Both the position numbers and the translations under genes were made by a program. The notes beneath the pieces are model-generated. The model ran no database searches. It was not told the origin of the DNA and worked only from the letters and a program-made list of their open reading frames with translations. Shown piece after piece: positions 16,608 to 24,932 of a DNA stretch of 64,000 bases; positions within the stretch are counted from its first letter, which is position 1; each line of letters opens with the position of its first letter. The DNA is from Candidatus Devosia phytovorans (GTDB lineage: Bacteria; Pseudomonadota; Alphaproteobacteria; Rhizobiales; Devosiaceae), in contig CP119312.1 of assembly GCA_029202405.1 (NCBI GenBank), positions 315,001-379,000 of the forward strand, in the 5' to 3' direction.

Positions 16608-18251
16608 CTATGCCGCCGCGTTACCCAGCCAGTCGCGCACGATCAGTGCGGCCTGGCGGGGGTTTTCTTCGACGAGGCTGCCGACGGTCTTGAGCGTCTG
16701 GAGCTGGCTTTCGCCCATGGAGCGGGCGTTGGCGACCCAGGCCGGCGTCTTGTCGCGTGGCTCTTCCTCGATGGCCTTGTTGTCGGCGATGACCTGGCCA
16801 TCGGCACTCAACACGCCATGGTGACCCACTTCGGCAGCGGTCGGCAGGGCGAGGGGCTGGCTTTCGGGCGACAGGGCCTTCTTGAGCAGCGGGCGCATGA
16901 CGAAGAAGACGAGGGCCAGCGCGATCAGCAGGGTGACGGCCATTTCGGCGCCATTCATCAGATCGTCGCGGGTGAAATCGAGCAGGCCACCCGAAGCATC
17001 GGTGCCCGGATCGGCAAGGCCCGGACGTTCGGCAAACTGCATGTTGACGACTTCGACGCTGTCGCCGCGGGTTTCCGAATAGCCGACCGCCGAGCGGACC
17101 AGGGTCAGGATCTGGGTGATCTCGTCGGCCGTACGCGGGGTATAGGTGCTGGTGCCGGCGGCGTCGGTCGCATAGACGCCATCGACCACGACGGCGACCG
17201 ACAGGCGCTTGATGGCGCCGGCTTCGGTCACGGCTGTGTTGGTGGTCTTGGAAATCTCGTAGTTGGTGACTTCCTCGCTGGTCGTGCCCTGCTCGCTGGG
17301 GCCCGTGGCGCCGGCATTCTGGCTGGCGCCGGGCAGCTCATTGGCTACGGTCACCTGACCGTTCTGGCCGGTCGAGGTGGTTTCGGTTTCGCGCAGCTGG
17401 CTGGAGCGGACGACCTGGCTATCGGGATCGAACTTTTCTTCGGTGGTGGTCGAGCGGTTGTAGTCGAGTTCGGCCGAGACTTCGACGCGGGCGCGGCCGG
17501 GGCCGACGACATTGGCCAGCATGTCCTCGACGCGGGTGCGGAGGCGGTTCTCGTAGCCCAGGGTGCGTTCGGCCGCATCGGCTGCCATGGCGCCTTCGGC
17601 GTCGTCGCCGGTTCCCGAGGCGAGAAGGTTACCCTGGTCGTCGACGATGGAGACGCGGGTTGGGGTCAGACCCTCGATGGCCGAGGCGACGAGGTGCTGG
17701 ATGGCACGGATTTCGCCATTGGAGAGTTCGCCGCGCACCGACAGGACGATGGAGGCGGAGGGGTCGGTACGTTCGCGGCGGAACAGTTCACGCTCGGGCA
17801 GGACGAGGTGGACGCGGGCCGACTTGATGCGGGTGAGCGAGCCGATGGTGCGGGCCAGTTCGCCTTCAAGGGCGCGGACATTGTTGAGGTTCTGCACGAA
17901 GCTCGTGGCACCCAGCGTCGACTGCTGGTCGAAGATTTCATAGCCGACCTGGCCGCGGGTCGGCAGGCCCGAGCCGGCCAGCGTCATGCGGGTCGTGGTG
18001 ATCTGATCGCGCGGGATGAGAATCGTGTCACCTTCGCCGCGCAGCTCATAGGGGATATTGAGCGACTGCAGTTCGGTGACGATAGCCGAAGAATCTTCCA
18101 GGCTGAGCCCGGTATAGAGTGGGGACAGGTTGGGCGTCTGGGCGCGGGTGATGAGGAAGCCGAAAAAGCCCAGCATCAGGATAGCGACGACCGCCATGGC
18201 GGCCAGACGTGGCATGCCTATGCGGTTTATCAGCTTGGTGAAGTTTTCCAC
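16608..18251 (-). CDS. fliF: Flagellar MS-ring protein FliF
   Basis: A 547-residue MS-ring protein with two membrane segments: one near residues 14-36 (LAAMAVVAILMLGFFGFLI) and one near 430-455 (AEMAVTLLIALALVFFVM). Between them is a periplasmic region with ring-building motifs, including LARTIGSLTRIKSARVHLVLPE and ARVEVSAELDYNRSTTTEEKFDP. A C-terminal tail binds FliG (VEENPRQAALIVRDWL). It is the first gene of the long minus-strand flagellar operon. A CtrA-like box lies about 80 bases upstream. Confidence 0.98.
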   Translation of the reverse strand: MENFTKLINRIGMPRLAAMAVVAILMLGFFGFLITRAQTPNLSPLYTGLSLEDSSAIVTELQSLNIPYELRGEGDTILIPRDQITTTRMTLAGSGLPTRGQVGYEIFDQQSTLGATSFVQNLNNVRALEGELARTIGSLTRIKSARVHLVLPERELFRRERTDPSASIVLSVRGELSNGEIRAIQHLVASAIEGLTPTRVSIVDDQGNLLASGTGDDAEGAMAADAAERTLGYENRLRTRVEDMLANVVGPGRARVEVSAELDYNRSTTTEEKFDPDSQVVRSSQLRETETTSTGQNGQVTVANELPGASQNAGATGPSEQGTTSEEVTNYEISKTTNTAVTEAGAIKRLSVAVVVDGVYATDAAGTSTYTPRTADEITQILTLVRSAVGYSETRGDSVEVVNMQFAERPGLADPGTDASGGLLDFTRDDLMNGAEMAVTLLIALALVFFVMRPLLKKALSPESQPLALPTAAEVGHHGVLSADGQVIADNKAIEEEPRDKTPAWVANARSMGESQLQTLKTVGSLVEENPRQAALIVRDWLGNAAA

Positions 18252-18331
18252 GCCGGGTACTCAATCATAAGGGGCCCATACCGACGCAAACGCACGTGGC
18301 AGCCGCTGGGCAAAAATTACCTACCTGATGG

Positions 18332-18346
18332 TAAACAATGTCTTAA
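18332..18346 (-). promoter_or_regulatory. Candidate CtrA box upstream of fliF
   Basis: TAAA-N7-TTAA on the plus strand, seen from fliF as TTAA-N7-TTTA. It is one mismatch from the TTAA-N7-TTAA CtrA consensus and 81 bases from the fliF start. The fliF promoter of Caulobacter is a known CtrA target. The site also lies 65 bases upstream of the divergent GST gene. Confidence 0.5.
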
Positions 18347-18410
18347 CTCCCCGTTGCAGTTCGCAAATTCCGGCAGAAACTGCCCATGAGAGTTGAAAAA
18401 GGATGAAACC

Positions 18411-19031
18411 ATGCTGAAGGTTCTGGGACGCATAACCTCGATCAACGTTCGAAAAGTGCTCTGGGCGCTCGACGAACTGGGGTTGAGCTACGATCGCGAG
18501 GACTGGGGTCTGCCACTGCGCGATCCCAAGGTGCCAGAATTTCTTGCCCTCAATCCCAACGGGCAGGTGCCAGTTTTAATCGAAGGCGACCTCGTGCTGT
18601 GGGAAAGCAATGCAATCCTGATCCATCTGGCGCTGCAGGAGGGCAAGCTTTTGCCGGCAGACCTCGGGCAGCGCGGGCTGGCGCTGCAGTGGCTGGTGTG
18701 GCAGGCGACCGAACTCAATCCGCCCTGGGGCTATGCCGTCAACGCGCTGATCCGCAAGACGCCGGGTTATGACGATGCCGACAAGGTGGCAACGTCCATC
18801 CGCAACTGGGGCCTGCGCATGGCAATCCTTGAGGCAGAGCTGGCGAAGGGCGAGGGTGATTTCATCGTGGGCCGTGAGCTGAGCATTGCCGATATCGTGC
18901 TGGGCCTGTCCGTGCACCGCTGGGTGTCGTTGCCGGCGGAGAAGCCGGCTTTCCCAGCCATTGACGCTTACTACGAGCGGCTCAAGACGCGTGAAGCCGC
19001 TGCGCCGTGGATGGGGCCCGAAACGCCATAA
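18411..19031 (+). CDS. Glutathione S-transferase family protein
   Basis: A 206-residue glutathione transferase. The N-terminal thioredoxin-like domain reads LKVLGRITSINVRKVLWALDELGL, with the active-site Ser/Asn region, NPNGQVPVL (cis-Pro) and LWESNAILIHLA (Glu-Ser glutathione contact). The helical C-terminal domain has ELSIADIVLGLSVHRWV. ATG 18411 follows an AAAAAGGATG ribosome site. A TTG 18 bases earlier is less likely. It sits between two minus-strand flagellar units and is not obviously related to them. It is not a close copy of the GST at 9074. Confidence 0.92.
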   Translation: MLKVLGRITSINVRKVLWALDELGLSYDREDWGLPLRDPKVPEFLALNPNGQVPVLIEGDLVLWESNAILIHLALQEGKLLPADLGQRGLALQWLVWQATELNPPWGYAVNALIRKTPGYDDADKVATSIRNWGLRMAILEAELAKGEGDFIVGRELSIADIVLGLSVHRWVSLPAEKPAFPAIDAYYERLKTREAAAPWMGPETP

Positions 19032-19048
19032 GGTCCGACGAAATACAA

Positions 19049-19073
19049 AGGCCGCGGGTAAAACCCGCGGCCT
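19049..19073. terminator. Bidirectional hairpin between GST gene and sciP
   Basis: An 11-bp perfect stem (AGGCCGCGGGT and complement) with a three-base loop between the convergent GST and sciP genes. On the minus strand it ends in CCTTTG, so it most likely ends the sciP message and may also stop the GST message. Confidence 0.65.
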
Positions 19074-19109
19074 CTGAAAATGCAACCTGGCGTGATCCAG
19101 CTGCGAGGA

Positions 19110-19388
19110 CTAGCCTTCGCGGTAGTGCTGGATCCAGGTGGTCCGCAGACCGGCAAGGCCATGCTTGTCGATGGCGGCCTGCCAATTGAGGAATTCATCG
19201 ACGCTTAGTGTGTAGCGGTCGCAGGCCTCTTCGAGGCTGAGCAAACCGCCGCGCACTGCTGCGACGACTTCGGCTTTGCGGCGGATGACCCACCTCCGGG
19301 TATTCGCCGGGGGGAGGTCTGCGATCGTGAGCGGACTTCCGTCCGGTCCGATAACGTACTTAACGCGAGGACGCATTTGTACGGTCAT
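19110..19388 (-). CDS. sciP: CtrA inhibitor SciP (DUF1153)
   Basis: A 92-residue protein with the highly conserved DUF1153/SciP core: KYVIGPDGSPLTIADLPP, TRRWVIRRKAEVVAAVRGGLLSLEEAC and RYTLSVDEFLNWQAAIDKHGLAGLRTT. In Caulobacter SciP binds CtrA and blocks its activation of target promoters outside the proper cell-cycle window. The helix-turn-helix region is also reported to contact DNA. Its place in the flagellar cluster matches other alphaproteobacteria. It is monocistronic here, with candidate CtrA boxes 52-88 bases upstream that would give a negative feedback loop. Confidence 0.95.
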   Translation of the reverse strand: MTVQMRPRVKYVIGPDGSPLTIADLPPANTRRWVIRRKAEVVAAVRGGLLSLEEACDRYTLSVDEFLNWQAAIDKHGLAGLRTTWIQHYREG

Positions 19389-19439
19389 TTTACTCTCTAC
19401 TCAAACCTGACCATATGAGGAGAGACTAGGGCAGTTGCC

Positions 19440-19454
19440 TTAAAATTCGACTAA
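19440..19454 (-). promoter_or_regulatory. Candidate CtrA box upstream of sciP
   Basis: TTAA-N7-CTAA, one mismatch from the CtrA consensus, 52 bases from the sciP start. A weaker TTAA-containing site (CTTA-N7-TTAA) follows at 19462-19476. TTAA is rare in this GC-rich sequence, which makes the spacing more notable. Confidence 0.5.
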
Positions 19455-19574
19455 GGGGAAACTTACAACAGGTTAAAGAATGGCCTTGGATTTCAAGGCA
19501 TTGATTCAAGTTTGGGGAAGTGATCTGGCGCCGCCGCGGGTGGTCTGTTGCGGTGTTGGCGTGACGCGGAAATG

Positions 19575-19600
19575 ACCATCCCCGCCATGGCGGGGATGGT
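19575..19600. repeat. 26-bp perfect palindrome downstream of flgD
   Basis: ACCATCCCCGCC continues into its exact complement, giving a 26-bp perfect palindrome 49 bases after the flgD stop. No T run follows on either strand. It may cap the fliK-flgD transcript as a stabilising or terminating hairpin. Confidence 0.5.
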
Positions 19601-19648
19601 TAATCCATAGATGCTTTGGGAAAACAAAAATCCCTATGCAGCAACAGG

Positions 19649-20371
19649 TTAGGCGGTCGTGTCGTCTTCTTCCGGCGTCGTGGGCGTGGTTGGCGTTGTC
19701 GGCTTGGTCACGTCGGGAACGCGGACGTCGCTGACGTCGGTAATGGAGACGCGGCGGGAGCCGACGGTCAGGACCGGGACATCGCCGGTGAAGTCGACGC
19801 CGGTAACGACGCCGATCGAGGCGGTGGAAATCTTGACGGCCTGGCCGTTGCCATCCTTGCCCTGGATATCGATCGTATAGGTGCCGTTCGGCTTCATCGT
19901 GCCGTCGGTGCCGATACCATCCCAGCGGAAGGTGCCGGGGCCGGAATTGAGGGGCCCGGTCTGGGTGTAGACCGTCTGGCCCTTTGAGTCCTTGATGCTG
20001 ATGGTGGCATTGGCGGCATTGGCGTCGGCGCTATAGGCCCAGAACACCGCTTCGCTGTCAGTCAGCTCGCCGGTCTTGCCGGTGGAGGTCACTTCCTTGC
20101 CGATATAGGAGACGGCGTCGGACTTGGCCGTGTTCTGGCTCGACAGCATCAGGGTTTCGAGGAACTGGTTGGTCTTGAGCTGCTGCTCGACGCCGGTGAA
20201 CTGCACCAGTTGCTGGGTGAACTGGTTGGTGTCCATGGGATCGAGCGGGTTCTGGTTCTTCAGCTGGGTGGTCAGGATGCTGAGGAACGTGTCGAAATTG
20301 TCCGCAATGGTCGCACGCGACGTGTCGACGGAACTGGTGGTACTCGTGCTGGAAACACCGCTGACTGCCAT
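19649..20371 (-). CDS. flgD: Flagellar hook-cap/assembly protein FlgD
   Basis: A 240-residue scaffold that caps the growing hook and is exported through the flagellar apparatus. The conserved N-terminal region shows FDTFLSILTTQLKNQNPLDPMDTNQFTQQLVQFTGVEQQ. The FLG-type beta domain follows with FRWDGIGTDGTMKPNGTYTIDIQGKDGNG. The C-terminus is a low-complexity PTTPTTPTTPEEDD tail. The gene follows fliK by 12 bases on the minus strand, forming a hook-length and hook-cap pair. Confidence 0.95.
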   Translation of the reverse strand: MAVSGVSSTSTTSSVDTSRATIADNFDTFLSILTTQLKNQNPLDPMDTNQFTQQLVQFTGVEQQLKTNQFLETLMLSSQNTAKSDAVSYIGKEVTSTGKTGELTDSEAVFWAYSADANAANATISIKDSKGQTVYTQTGPLNSGPGTFRWDGIGTDGTMKPNGTYTIDIQGKDGNGQAVKISTASIGVVTGVDFTGDVPVLTVGSRRVSITDVSDVRVPDVTKPTTPTTPTTPEEDDTTA

Positions 20372-20383
20372 GACACCTACTCC

Positions 20384-21946
20384 TTACGCGATGATGTTGA
20401 CGCCGCTGGCACTCAGGTTGCCGCGGTAGAGGCTGACGGCGGGTAGCGGGGCCTCGTCGACCTCGCCGCCCGTATTGCCCCCGAACAGGGGATTGCGACC
20501 GTTGCCATTCTGGCCCTGATCGCCGCCGCTGAAGGGGTTCTGCTTCAGCGAGAATTCGAGATTGGTCTTTGAACTATCCAAACCCGCCTGCTGCAGGGCG
20601 CGTTCCAGAGCTTTCTGGTCGCGCTGCATCAGGTCGAGCGTTTCCGCCTTTTCGACGCTCAGGCGGGCATTGACCTGACCGGAGGCGTCGATATCGAGCC
20701 GCACGTCGATCTTGCCGAGGTCGGCAGGGTCGAGACGGATCTGGAAACGAGTGTTGCCTTCGCTGACCTGGCGGACCATTTCGAAGGCCAGCTGGGGCAG
20801 ATTGAGCTGCTGCTGGCTGGTCTGATAGCCGGCCTGTACCACGCGCGGGGCGGCGACGAGATCGACGCGGGCCTGCTGGATGGGCTGGGGCGTGGCCGTC
20901 GGGTCGACCTGCTGTTCCGTCGCCGTCTGGGTCGCAGCGGCCACCGGCTTGGCATCGGGTCTGGTCTCGATGGGCTTGCGGTCATCGGACTTCTGCTCGT
21001 TGCCATTATTGGCCTTGTCCTGGCCGTCCTGCGCCGGCTGGACCTTGAGCTCGGCGTTCGACGCCTTGGCCAGTTCGGCCTCGGGCTTGGTCTCCGTCGT
21101 GGCGCCGGCCTTGATGCCGATGTCGGTTTCCTTCATGTCCAGCGCCGGCTTGGCGAGAACGGGTTCGGGGACCTCGACGGTCGTTGGCTTCAGGGCGCGT
21201 TCGAGCGCAGCCTTGAGCTCGGCATCGAAGGTCAGCTCGCTGTCCATTTCGGCAAGGGCGTCGGGATCGACGTCGCCTTCATTGAGAGCGGCAAGGATCG
21301 CCGCCAGCTTGTCGCCGACGGATTTGATCTGGGCGGAAAAATCGGCGCTGGCATTGGGCTCGACATGGCCTTCAAGGGCTGATGCCAGCGGACCAAAGGC
21401 TTCGGTGAGCTGATTGGTCAGCGTGTCGGGCGCGCCCGCAGCAGAGGCATTGGCCACCATGGCTGCCAGCTGTTCGGCCGAGGGCATGTTGGAAAGGTCG
21501 ACGCCCAGCGCCTGGGCGAGGTCGGTCAGCAGGCTGTCGAGCTTGGCCAGCTCGTCTTCGGTCAGCGGCGCGCCGGCTTCGAGCTTGGCCTTGAGATCGG
21601 CGAGACCTTCGACCAGTTCGGTCAGCTTGGGCTCTTCGGCTTCGACAGGCTGGATCGGCGTCTGTGCCTCGACCGGGGCCGCAATGGCTTCGGGATCCTC
21701 GGGCAGGGGCTTGTCCCCCTGGCTCTGGTTGGACGCGGTCTTGACGGTGGTTTCGGCGCTGCGGGTGACCTGCGTCGTGCTCTTGGTGACGGGTTCGCTC
21801 TTGGCGACAGGCTCACTCTTGGGCGCGACGACACCCAGCAGGGCGGCGAACACGTCCTCGCCCTTGTTGGCATTGCTCGCGCCGTTGCTCTTGCCGGTAT
21901 TGAAACCGGCCGAGGTGCTGCTGGTGATGTTCAGTTGAGTTGCCAA
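20384..21946 (-). CDS. fliK: Flagellar hook-length control protein FliK
   Basis: A 520-residue exported ruler protein. The first 380 residues are low-complexity and rich in Ala, Glu, Pro, Lys and Thr, as in other FliK proteins. The C-terminal Flg_hook domain (about 390-480) is recognisable by TRFQIRLDPADLGKIDVRLDIDASGQVNARLSVEKAETLDLM and by LEFSLKQNP. It sets hook length and switches export specificity through FlhB, which is not in the window. It is the first gene of a fliK-flgD unit. A sigma-54 promoter with exact -24/-12 spacing lies about 42 bases upstream. Confidence 0.93.
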   Translation of the reverse strand: MATQLNITSSTSAGFNTGKSNGASNANKGEDVFAALLGVVAPKSEPVAKSEPVTKSTTQVTRSAETTVKTASNQSQGDKPLPEDPEAIAAPVEAQTPIQPVEAEEPKLTELVEGLADLKAKLEAGAPLTEDELAKLDSLLTDLAQALGVDLSNMPSAEQLAAMVANASAAGAPDTLTNQLTEAFGPLASALEGHVEPNASADFSAQIKSVGDKLAAILAALNEGDVDPDALAEMDSELTFDAELKAALERALKPTTVEVPEPVLAKPALDMKETDIGIKAGATTETKPEAELAKASNAELKVQPAQDGQDKANNGNEQKSDDRKPIETRPDAKPVAAATQTATEQQVDPTATPQPIQQARVDLVAAPRVVQAGYQTSQQQLNLPQLAFEMVRQVSEGNTRFQIRLDPADLGKIDVRLDIDASGQVNARLSVEKAETLDLMQRDQKALERALQQAGLDSSKTNLEFSLKQNPFSGGDQGQNGNGRNPLFGGNTGGEVDEAPLPAVSLYRGNLSASGVNIIA

Positions 21947-21987
21947 GTACGCGGCCCCATCGAAAGAGACTTATCCGGCCTTAACAA

Positions 21988-22004
21988 TGCAAAGGCGGTG
22001 CCAA
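21988..22004 (-). promoter_or_regulatory. Sigma-54 (-24/-12) promoter of fliK-flgD
   Basis: On the minus strand the sequence is TTGGCACCGCCTTTGCA. The GG at -24 and GC at -12 have the exact 12-base spacing of RpoN promoters, and the flanking bases (TGGCAC, TTGCA) match the consensus. The predicted transcript start is near 21977, about 30 bases before the fliK ATG. FlbD, encoded in the window, is the expected activator. Confidence 0.75.
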
Positions 22005-22192
22005 GTCGTGCGGCCAGGATAATCCCCAATGTAATCAACCTTTTGGGGAGCAGGCGCTGTCGGGGTGGATGAGCCATTCGCGACATGTCGGCAAAAGCTG
22101 CCGGGCAAATGTTGCGGGGAAAGCCCGAAAGGCGTAAGAGCCGCCCTCACAGTTTGTCCGCTGGCCCTTGAACCCAACCGGATGGAAGAAAG

Positions 22193-23347
22193 ATGTTGAA
22201 CTCGCTTGATATTGCCAAGCGTCCCGAAGACACGCGCGTTGTCGTTGCGATGTCGGGGGGCGTGGATTCCTCGGTCGTGGCGGGCCTGCTGGCCCGGCAA
22301 GGCTACGACGTCGTCGGCGTCACGCTGCAGCTTTACGATCATGGCGAGGCGGTGCACCGAAAGGGCGCCTGCTGCGCCGGCCAGGATATCCATGATGCGC
22401 GCCGCGTGGCGGCGACCCTGGGCATTCCCCACTACGTGCTGGACTATGAAGAGCGCTTCAAGCGATCGGTGATCGCGCCTTTCGCCAATGCCTATCAGCA
22501 GGGCGAAACGCCGGTGCCCTGCATTGCCTGCAATCAGTCGGTCAAGTTCGTCGACCTGATGGAAGTGGCGCGCGACCTCGGCGCCGACGTGCTGGCCACC
22601 GGCCATTATGTGCAGTCGCGCCTCGGCGAAGATGGTCGCCGCCAGCTGTTCCGCCCGGTCGATGCCGAGCGCGACCAGACCTATTTCCTGTTTGCCACCA
22701 CGCAGAACCAGCTCGATTTCCTGCGCTTTCCGCTTGGCGGCATGGGTAAGGCCGAGGTGCGCGAGCTGGCGCGCGACATGGGGCTGGAGATCGCCGAGAA
22801 GCACGATAGCCAGGACATCTGCTTCGTGCCGCAGGGCAAATATGCCGACATCATCCGCAAGATGCATCCCGAAGCGGTGGCGACGGGCGAGATCGTCCAT
22901 CTCGACGGCCGCGTGCTGGGCCAGCATGAGGGCATCGTCAATTACACGATCGGTCAGCGCAAGGGGCTGGGCGTCGCTGCGGCCGAGCCGCTCTATGTGA
23001 TCAAGCTCGAGCACAAGACGGGCCGGGTGATCGTCGGTCCGCGCGAGGCGCTCAAGACCCATACGGTGCGCCTGCGCGACGTGAACTGGCTGGGTGCGCA
23101 GCCGCTGGCCGAGCTTTCGGCGGGCAATGGTGCGCCGGTGGAAGTCAAGGTGCGCTCGACGCGCGGGCCGCAGCCGGCGGTGATCCAGATGCAGGGCGAC
23201 GAGGTGTTCGTGACGCTGGTCTCGGGCGAATACGGTATTTCGCCGGGGCAGGCCTGCGTGTTCTATGCCGATGACACGGCGACCTCGGAAGTCTGGGGCG
23301 GCGGCTTCATTGCGGAAGCCGTGCCACAGGTGTTTGCCGCAGCCTGA
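22193..23347 (+). CDS. mnmA: tRNA-specific 2-thiouridylase MnmA
   Basis: A 384-residue enzyme that thiolates U34 of the wobble position in Lys, Glu and Gln tRNAs using ATP and a relayed persulfide. The PP-loop is VVVAMSGGVDSSVVAGLL. The two catalytic Cys regions are VPCIACNQSVKF and HDSQDICFVPQGKY. The tRNA-binding region contains GQRKGLGVAAAEPLYVI. The size and motif order are those of alphaproteobacterial MnmA. It is transcribed alone on the plus strand and converges with dgt, two bases away. Confidence 0.97.
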   Translation: MLNSLDIAKRPEDTRVVVAMSGGVDSSVVAGLLARQGYDVVGVTLQLYDHGEAVHRKGACCAGQDIHDARRVAATLGIPHYVLDYEERFKRSVIAPFANAYQQGETPVPCIACNQSVKFVDLMEVARDLGADVLATGHYVQSRLGEDGRRQLFRPVDAERDQTYFLFATTQNQLDFLRFPLGGMGKAEVRELARDMGLEIAEKHDSQDICFVPQGKYADIIRKMHPEAVATGEIVHLDGRVLGQHEGIVNYTIGQRKGLGVAAAEPLYVIKLEHKTGRVIVGPREALKTHTVRLRDVNWLGAQPLAELSAGNGAPVEVKVRSTRGPQPAVIQMQGDEVFVTLVSGEYGISPGQACVFYADDTATSEVWGGGFIAEAVPQVFAAA

Positions 23348-23349
23348 TC

Positions 23350-24678
23350 CTAGGTGCCTGACAGCATGCGCGAAATGCGCAGGGCGTAGCGGTCGGTCAT
23401 GCCGGAGGTGAAATCGGCCATGGCGTGGAGGGCGCTTTGTTCGTCCTTGACGTCGCGCAGGTCGAGCGAGAGGGCGCGGACGAGCTGGCGGGAGCGATTG
23501 GAGAGATCATCCGCCTGCCAGTTCTTGGCTGCGACTTCCTCATAGACCGGCAGGATGCCGCCCAGCACATTGGCGATTATGCGGCGGCCCGAGACTTCCA
23601 GCTCGGTCTTGCGGCTGGCGGTGAAAATGCGCTCCTTGGCCAGCTTGCGGATCTCGGCAAAGCCAGCGCCGAGACCACTGGCGCCCACTAGGTCGCCGGA
23701 GAAGGTCCCGTCCATGATGGCATCGTAGTTGGCGATGAAGGCCTCGACGCAGGCATCGATGGCATAGCCGATGGTGCGGGCGCGCAAGCGGGCAATGTCC
23801 TCGGCCTGGGTCATGTCGAGCGGGGTCATGCTGGGCGGACGGCCCAGGGTGATCAGGATCTGATGCACCGCATCATGGGTCAGCTCGCCGGTGGTGAAGG
23901 CGTCTTCGAGATCGACGATATTGTAGGTGATGTCATCGGCAGCCTCCATCAGGAAGACCAGCGGATGGCGGATCCAGTGGCGGTCCTTCTCGATGAGGCC
24001 GACGCCTTGCGCGACTTCGGCGAACTGGCTGAGATCGGACTGGAAGACGCCGAATTTCTTGAGGCCGATATAGTCCTTGGGCAGGCCGATGCGGTCGGCG
24101 GCGGTCACCGGATATTTGGTGAAGGCGCCCAGCGTCGCCTTGGTCAGCCGCATGCCGCCTTCGCCGCGATACATTTCGAGCCGGGTCAGGATGCGGAATC
24201 CCTGGGCATTGCCCTCGAAGGCGTTGAACTGGTGCTGCAGCTCGGGTGGCAGTCGGGACAGGGGTCCGCGGGACGTGGCGAAATGCTCGGCAAACCAGCT
24301 TCCCATGGCGTCTTCGCCGGAATGGCCGAAGGGCGGGTTGCCGATGTCATGGGCGACGCAGGCAGCCTGGATGATGTCGGCCAGGTCATGCATGCGGGCG
24401 GGTTCGATTTCGCCCTTTTCCACCAGCCATTGGCCGATGCGCATGGCCAGCGACCGGCCGACGCTCGAGACTTCGATCGAGTGGATCAGGCGGTGGTGCA
24501 CATGGTCGTTTTCGTAGAGCGGCTGCACCTGGGTCTTGTTGGCGAGACGCCGGAAGGGCGCGGAGAAGACGATGCGGTCGTGATCCTGCACGAAGATCGA
24601 GCGATTGGGATTGGCCTGATAGGTCTTGTCGCCCAGGCGTTCGGCCGAGAGCAGCCGCGTCCAGTCCATGCGCGCCAT
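23350..24678 (-). CDS. dgt: dGTPase-like HD-domain triphosphohydrolase
   Basis: A 442-residue enzyme of the deoxyguanosinetriphosphate triphosphohydrolase type. It hydrolyses dNTPs to deoxynucleosides and triphosphate. The metal-binding HD motif residues are visible as HRLIHSIEVSSVGR and AACVAHDIGNPPFGHSGEDAM, with a later Asp in EAADDITYNIVDLEDA. ATG 24678 is chosen because it begins the conserved start (RFQDHDRIVFSAPFRRL-type region). The longer frame covers the upstream gene in another frame. It lies two bases after the stop of a small membrane protein gene. Confidence 0.95.
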   Translation of the reverse strand: MARMDWTRLLSAERLGDKTYQANPNRSIFVQDHDRIVFSAPFRRLANKTQVQPLYENDHVHHRLIHSIEVSSVGRSLAMRIGQWLVEKGEIEPARMHDLADIIQAACVAHDIGNPPFGHSGEDAMGSWFAEHFATSRGPLSRLPPELQHQFNAFEGNAQGFRILTRLEMYRGEGGMRLTKATLGAFTKYPVTAADRIGLPKDYIGLKKFGVFQSDLSQFAEVAQGVGLIEKDRHWIRHPLVFLMEAADDITYNIVDLEDAFTTGELTHDAVHQILITLGRPPSMTPLDMTQAEDIARLRARTIGYAIDACVEAFIANYDAIMDGTFSGDLVGASGLGAGFAEIRKLAKERIFTASRKTELEVSGRRIIANVLGGILPVYEEVAAKNWQADDLSNRSRQLVRALSLDLRDVKDEQSALHAMADFTSGMTDRYALRISRMLSGT

Positions 24679-24680
24679 GC

Positions 24681-24893
24681 TCAATTGTCCTCGGCCGGCG
24701 GGGCGGCGCTGGTGGCTGCGGCATTGGCCTCGCGCAGCGACTGATAGGCGTTGATGCCGCCATGCCAGGTCGAAATGGCGATAAAGACGATCAAAAGGCC
24801 CAGCGCCAGGATCAGCACGCGGCCCTTGTTGAGAGCGAAGGGACTCTGCTTTTTCTCGTCCACGGCGGCCTCGCGAATAATTCTGCAAATCAT
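24681..24893 (-). CDS. Small single-pass membrane protein
   Basis: A protein of about 60-70 residues with no recognised family. A hydrophobic segment (RVLILALGLLIVFIAISTW) is preceded by positive residues, so the short N-terminus is probably cytoplasmic. The Ala-rich C-terminus would be periplasmic. The start could be ATG 24893 or GTG 24863; the latter has a GAGG ribosome site. The stop codon is two bases ahead of the dgt start, so the two genes are probably co-transcribed. Confidence 0.55.
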   Translation of the reverse strand: MICRIIREAAVDEKKQSPFALNKGRVLILALGLLIVFIAISTWHGGINAYQSLREANAAATSAAPPAEDN

Positions 24894-24932
24894 CCCAAGG
24901 ATGGCTTGGGCAGGGGCGTCATAGCATCAGGA

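Noticed and set aside
18283..18305. Possible sigma-54 promoter before fliF (TGCCACG followed by TTTGC)
   Set aside because: The -24 GG is broken and the spacing to GC is one base too long.
16818..18389. Open frame of 523 codons opposite fliF
   Set aside because: Antisense shadow of fliF, low-complexity and without a ribosome site.
21972..21985. CtrA-like TTAT-N6-TTAA before fliK
   Set aside because: The spacer is six rather than seven bases, and the sigma-54 promoter explains the region better.
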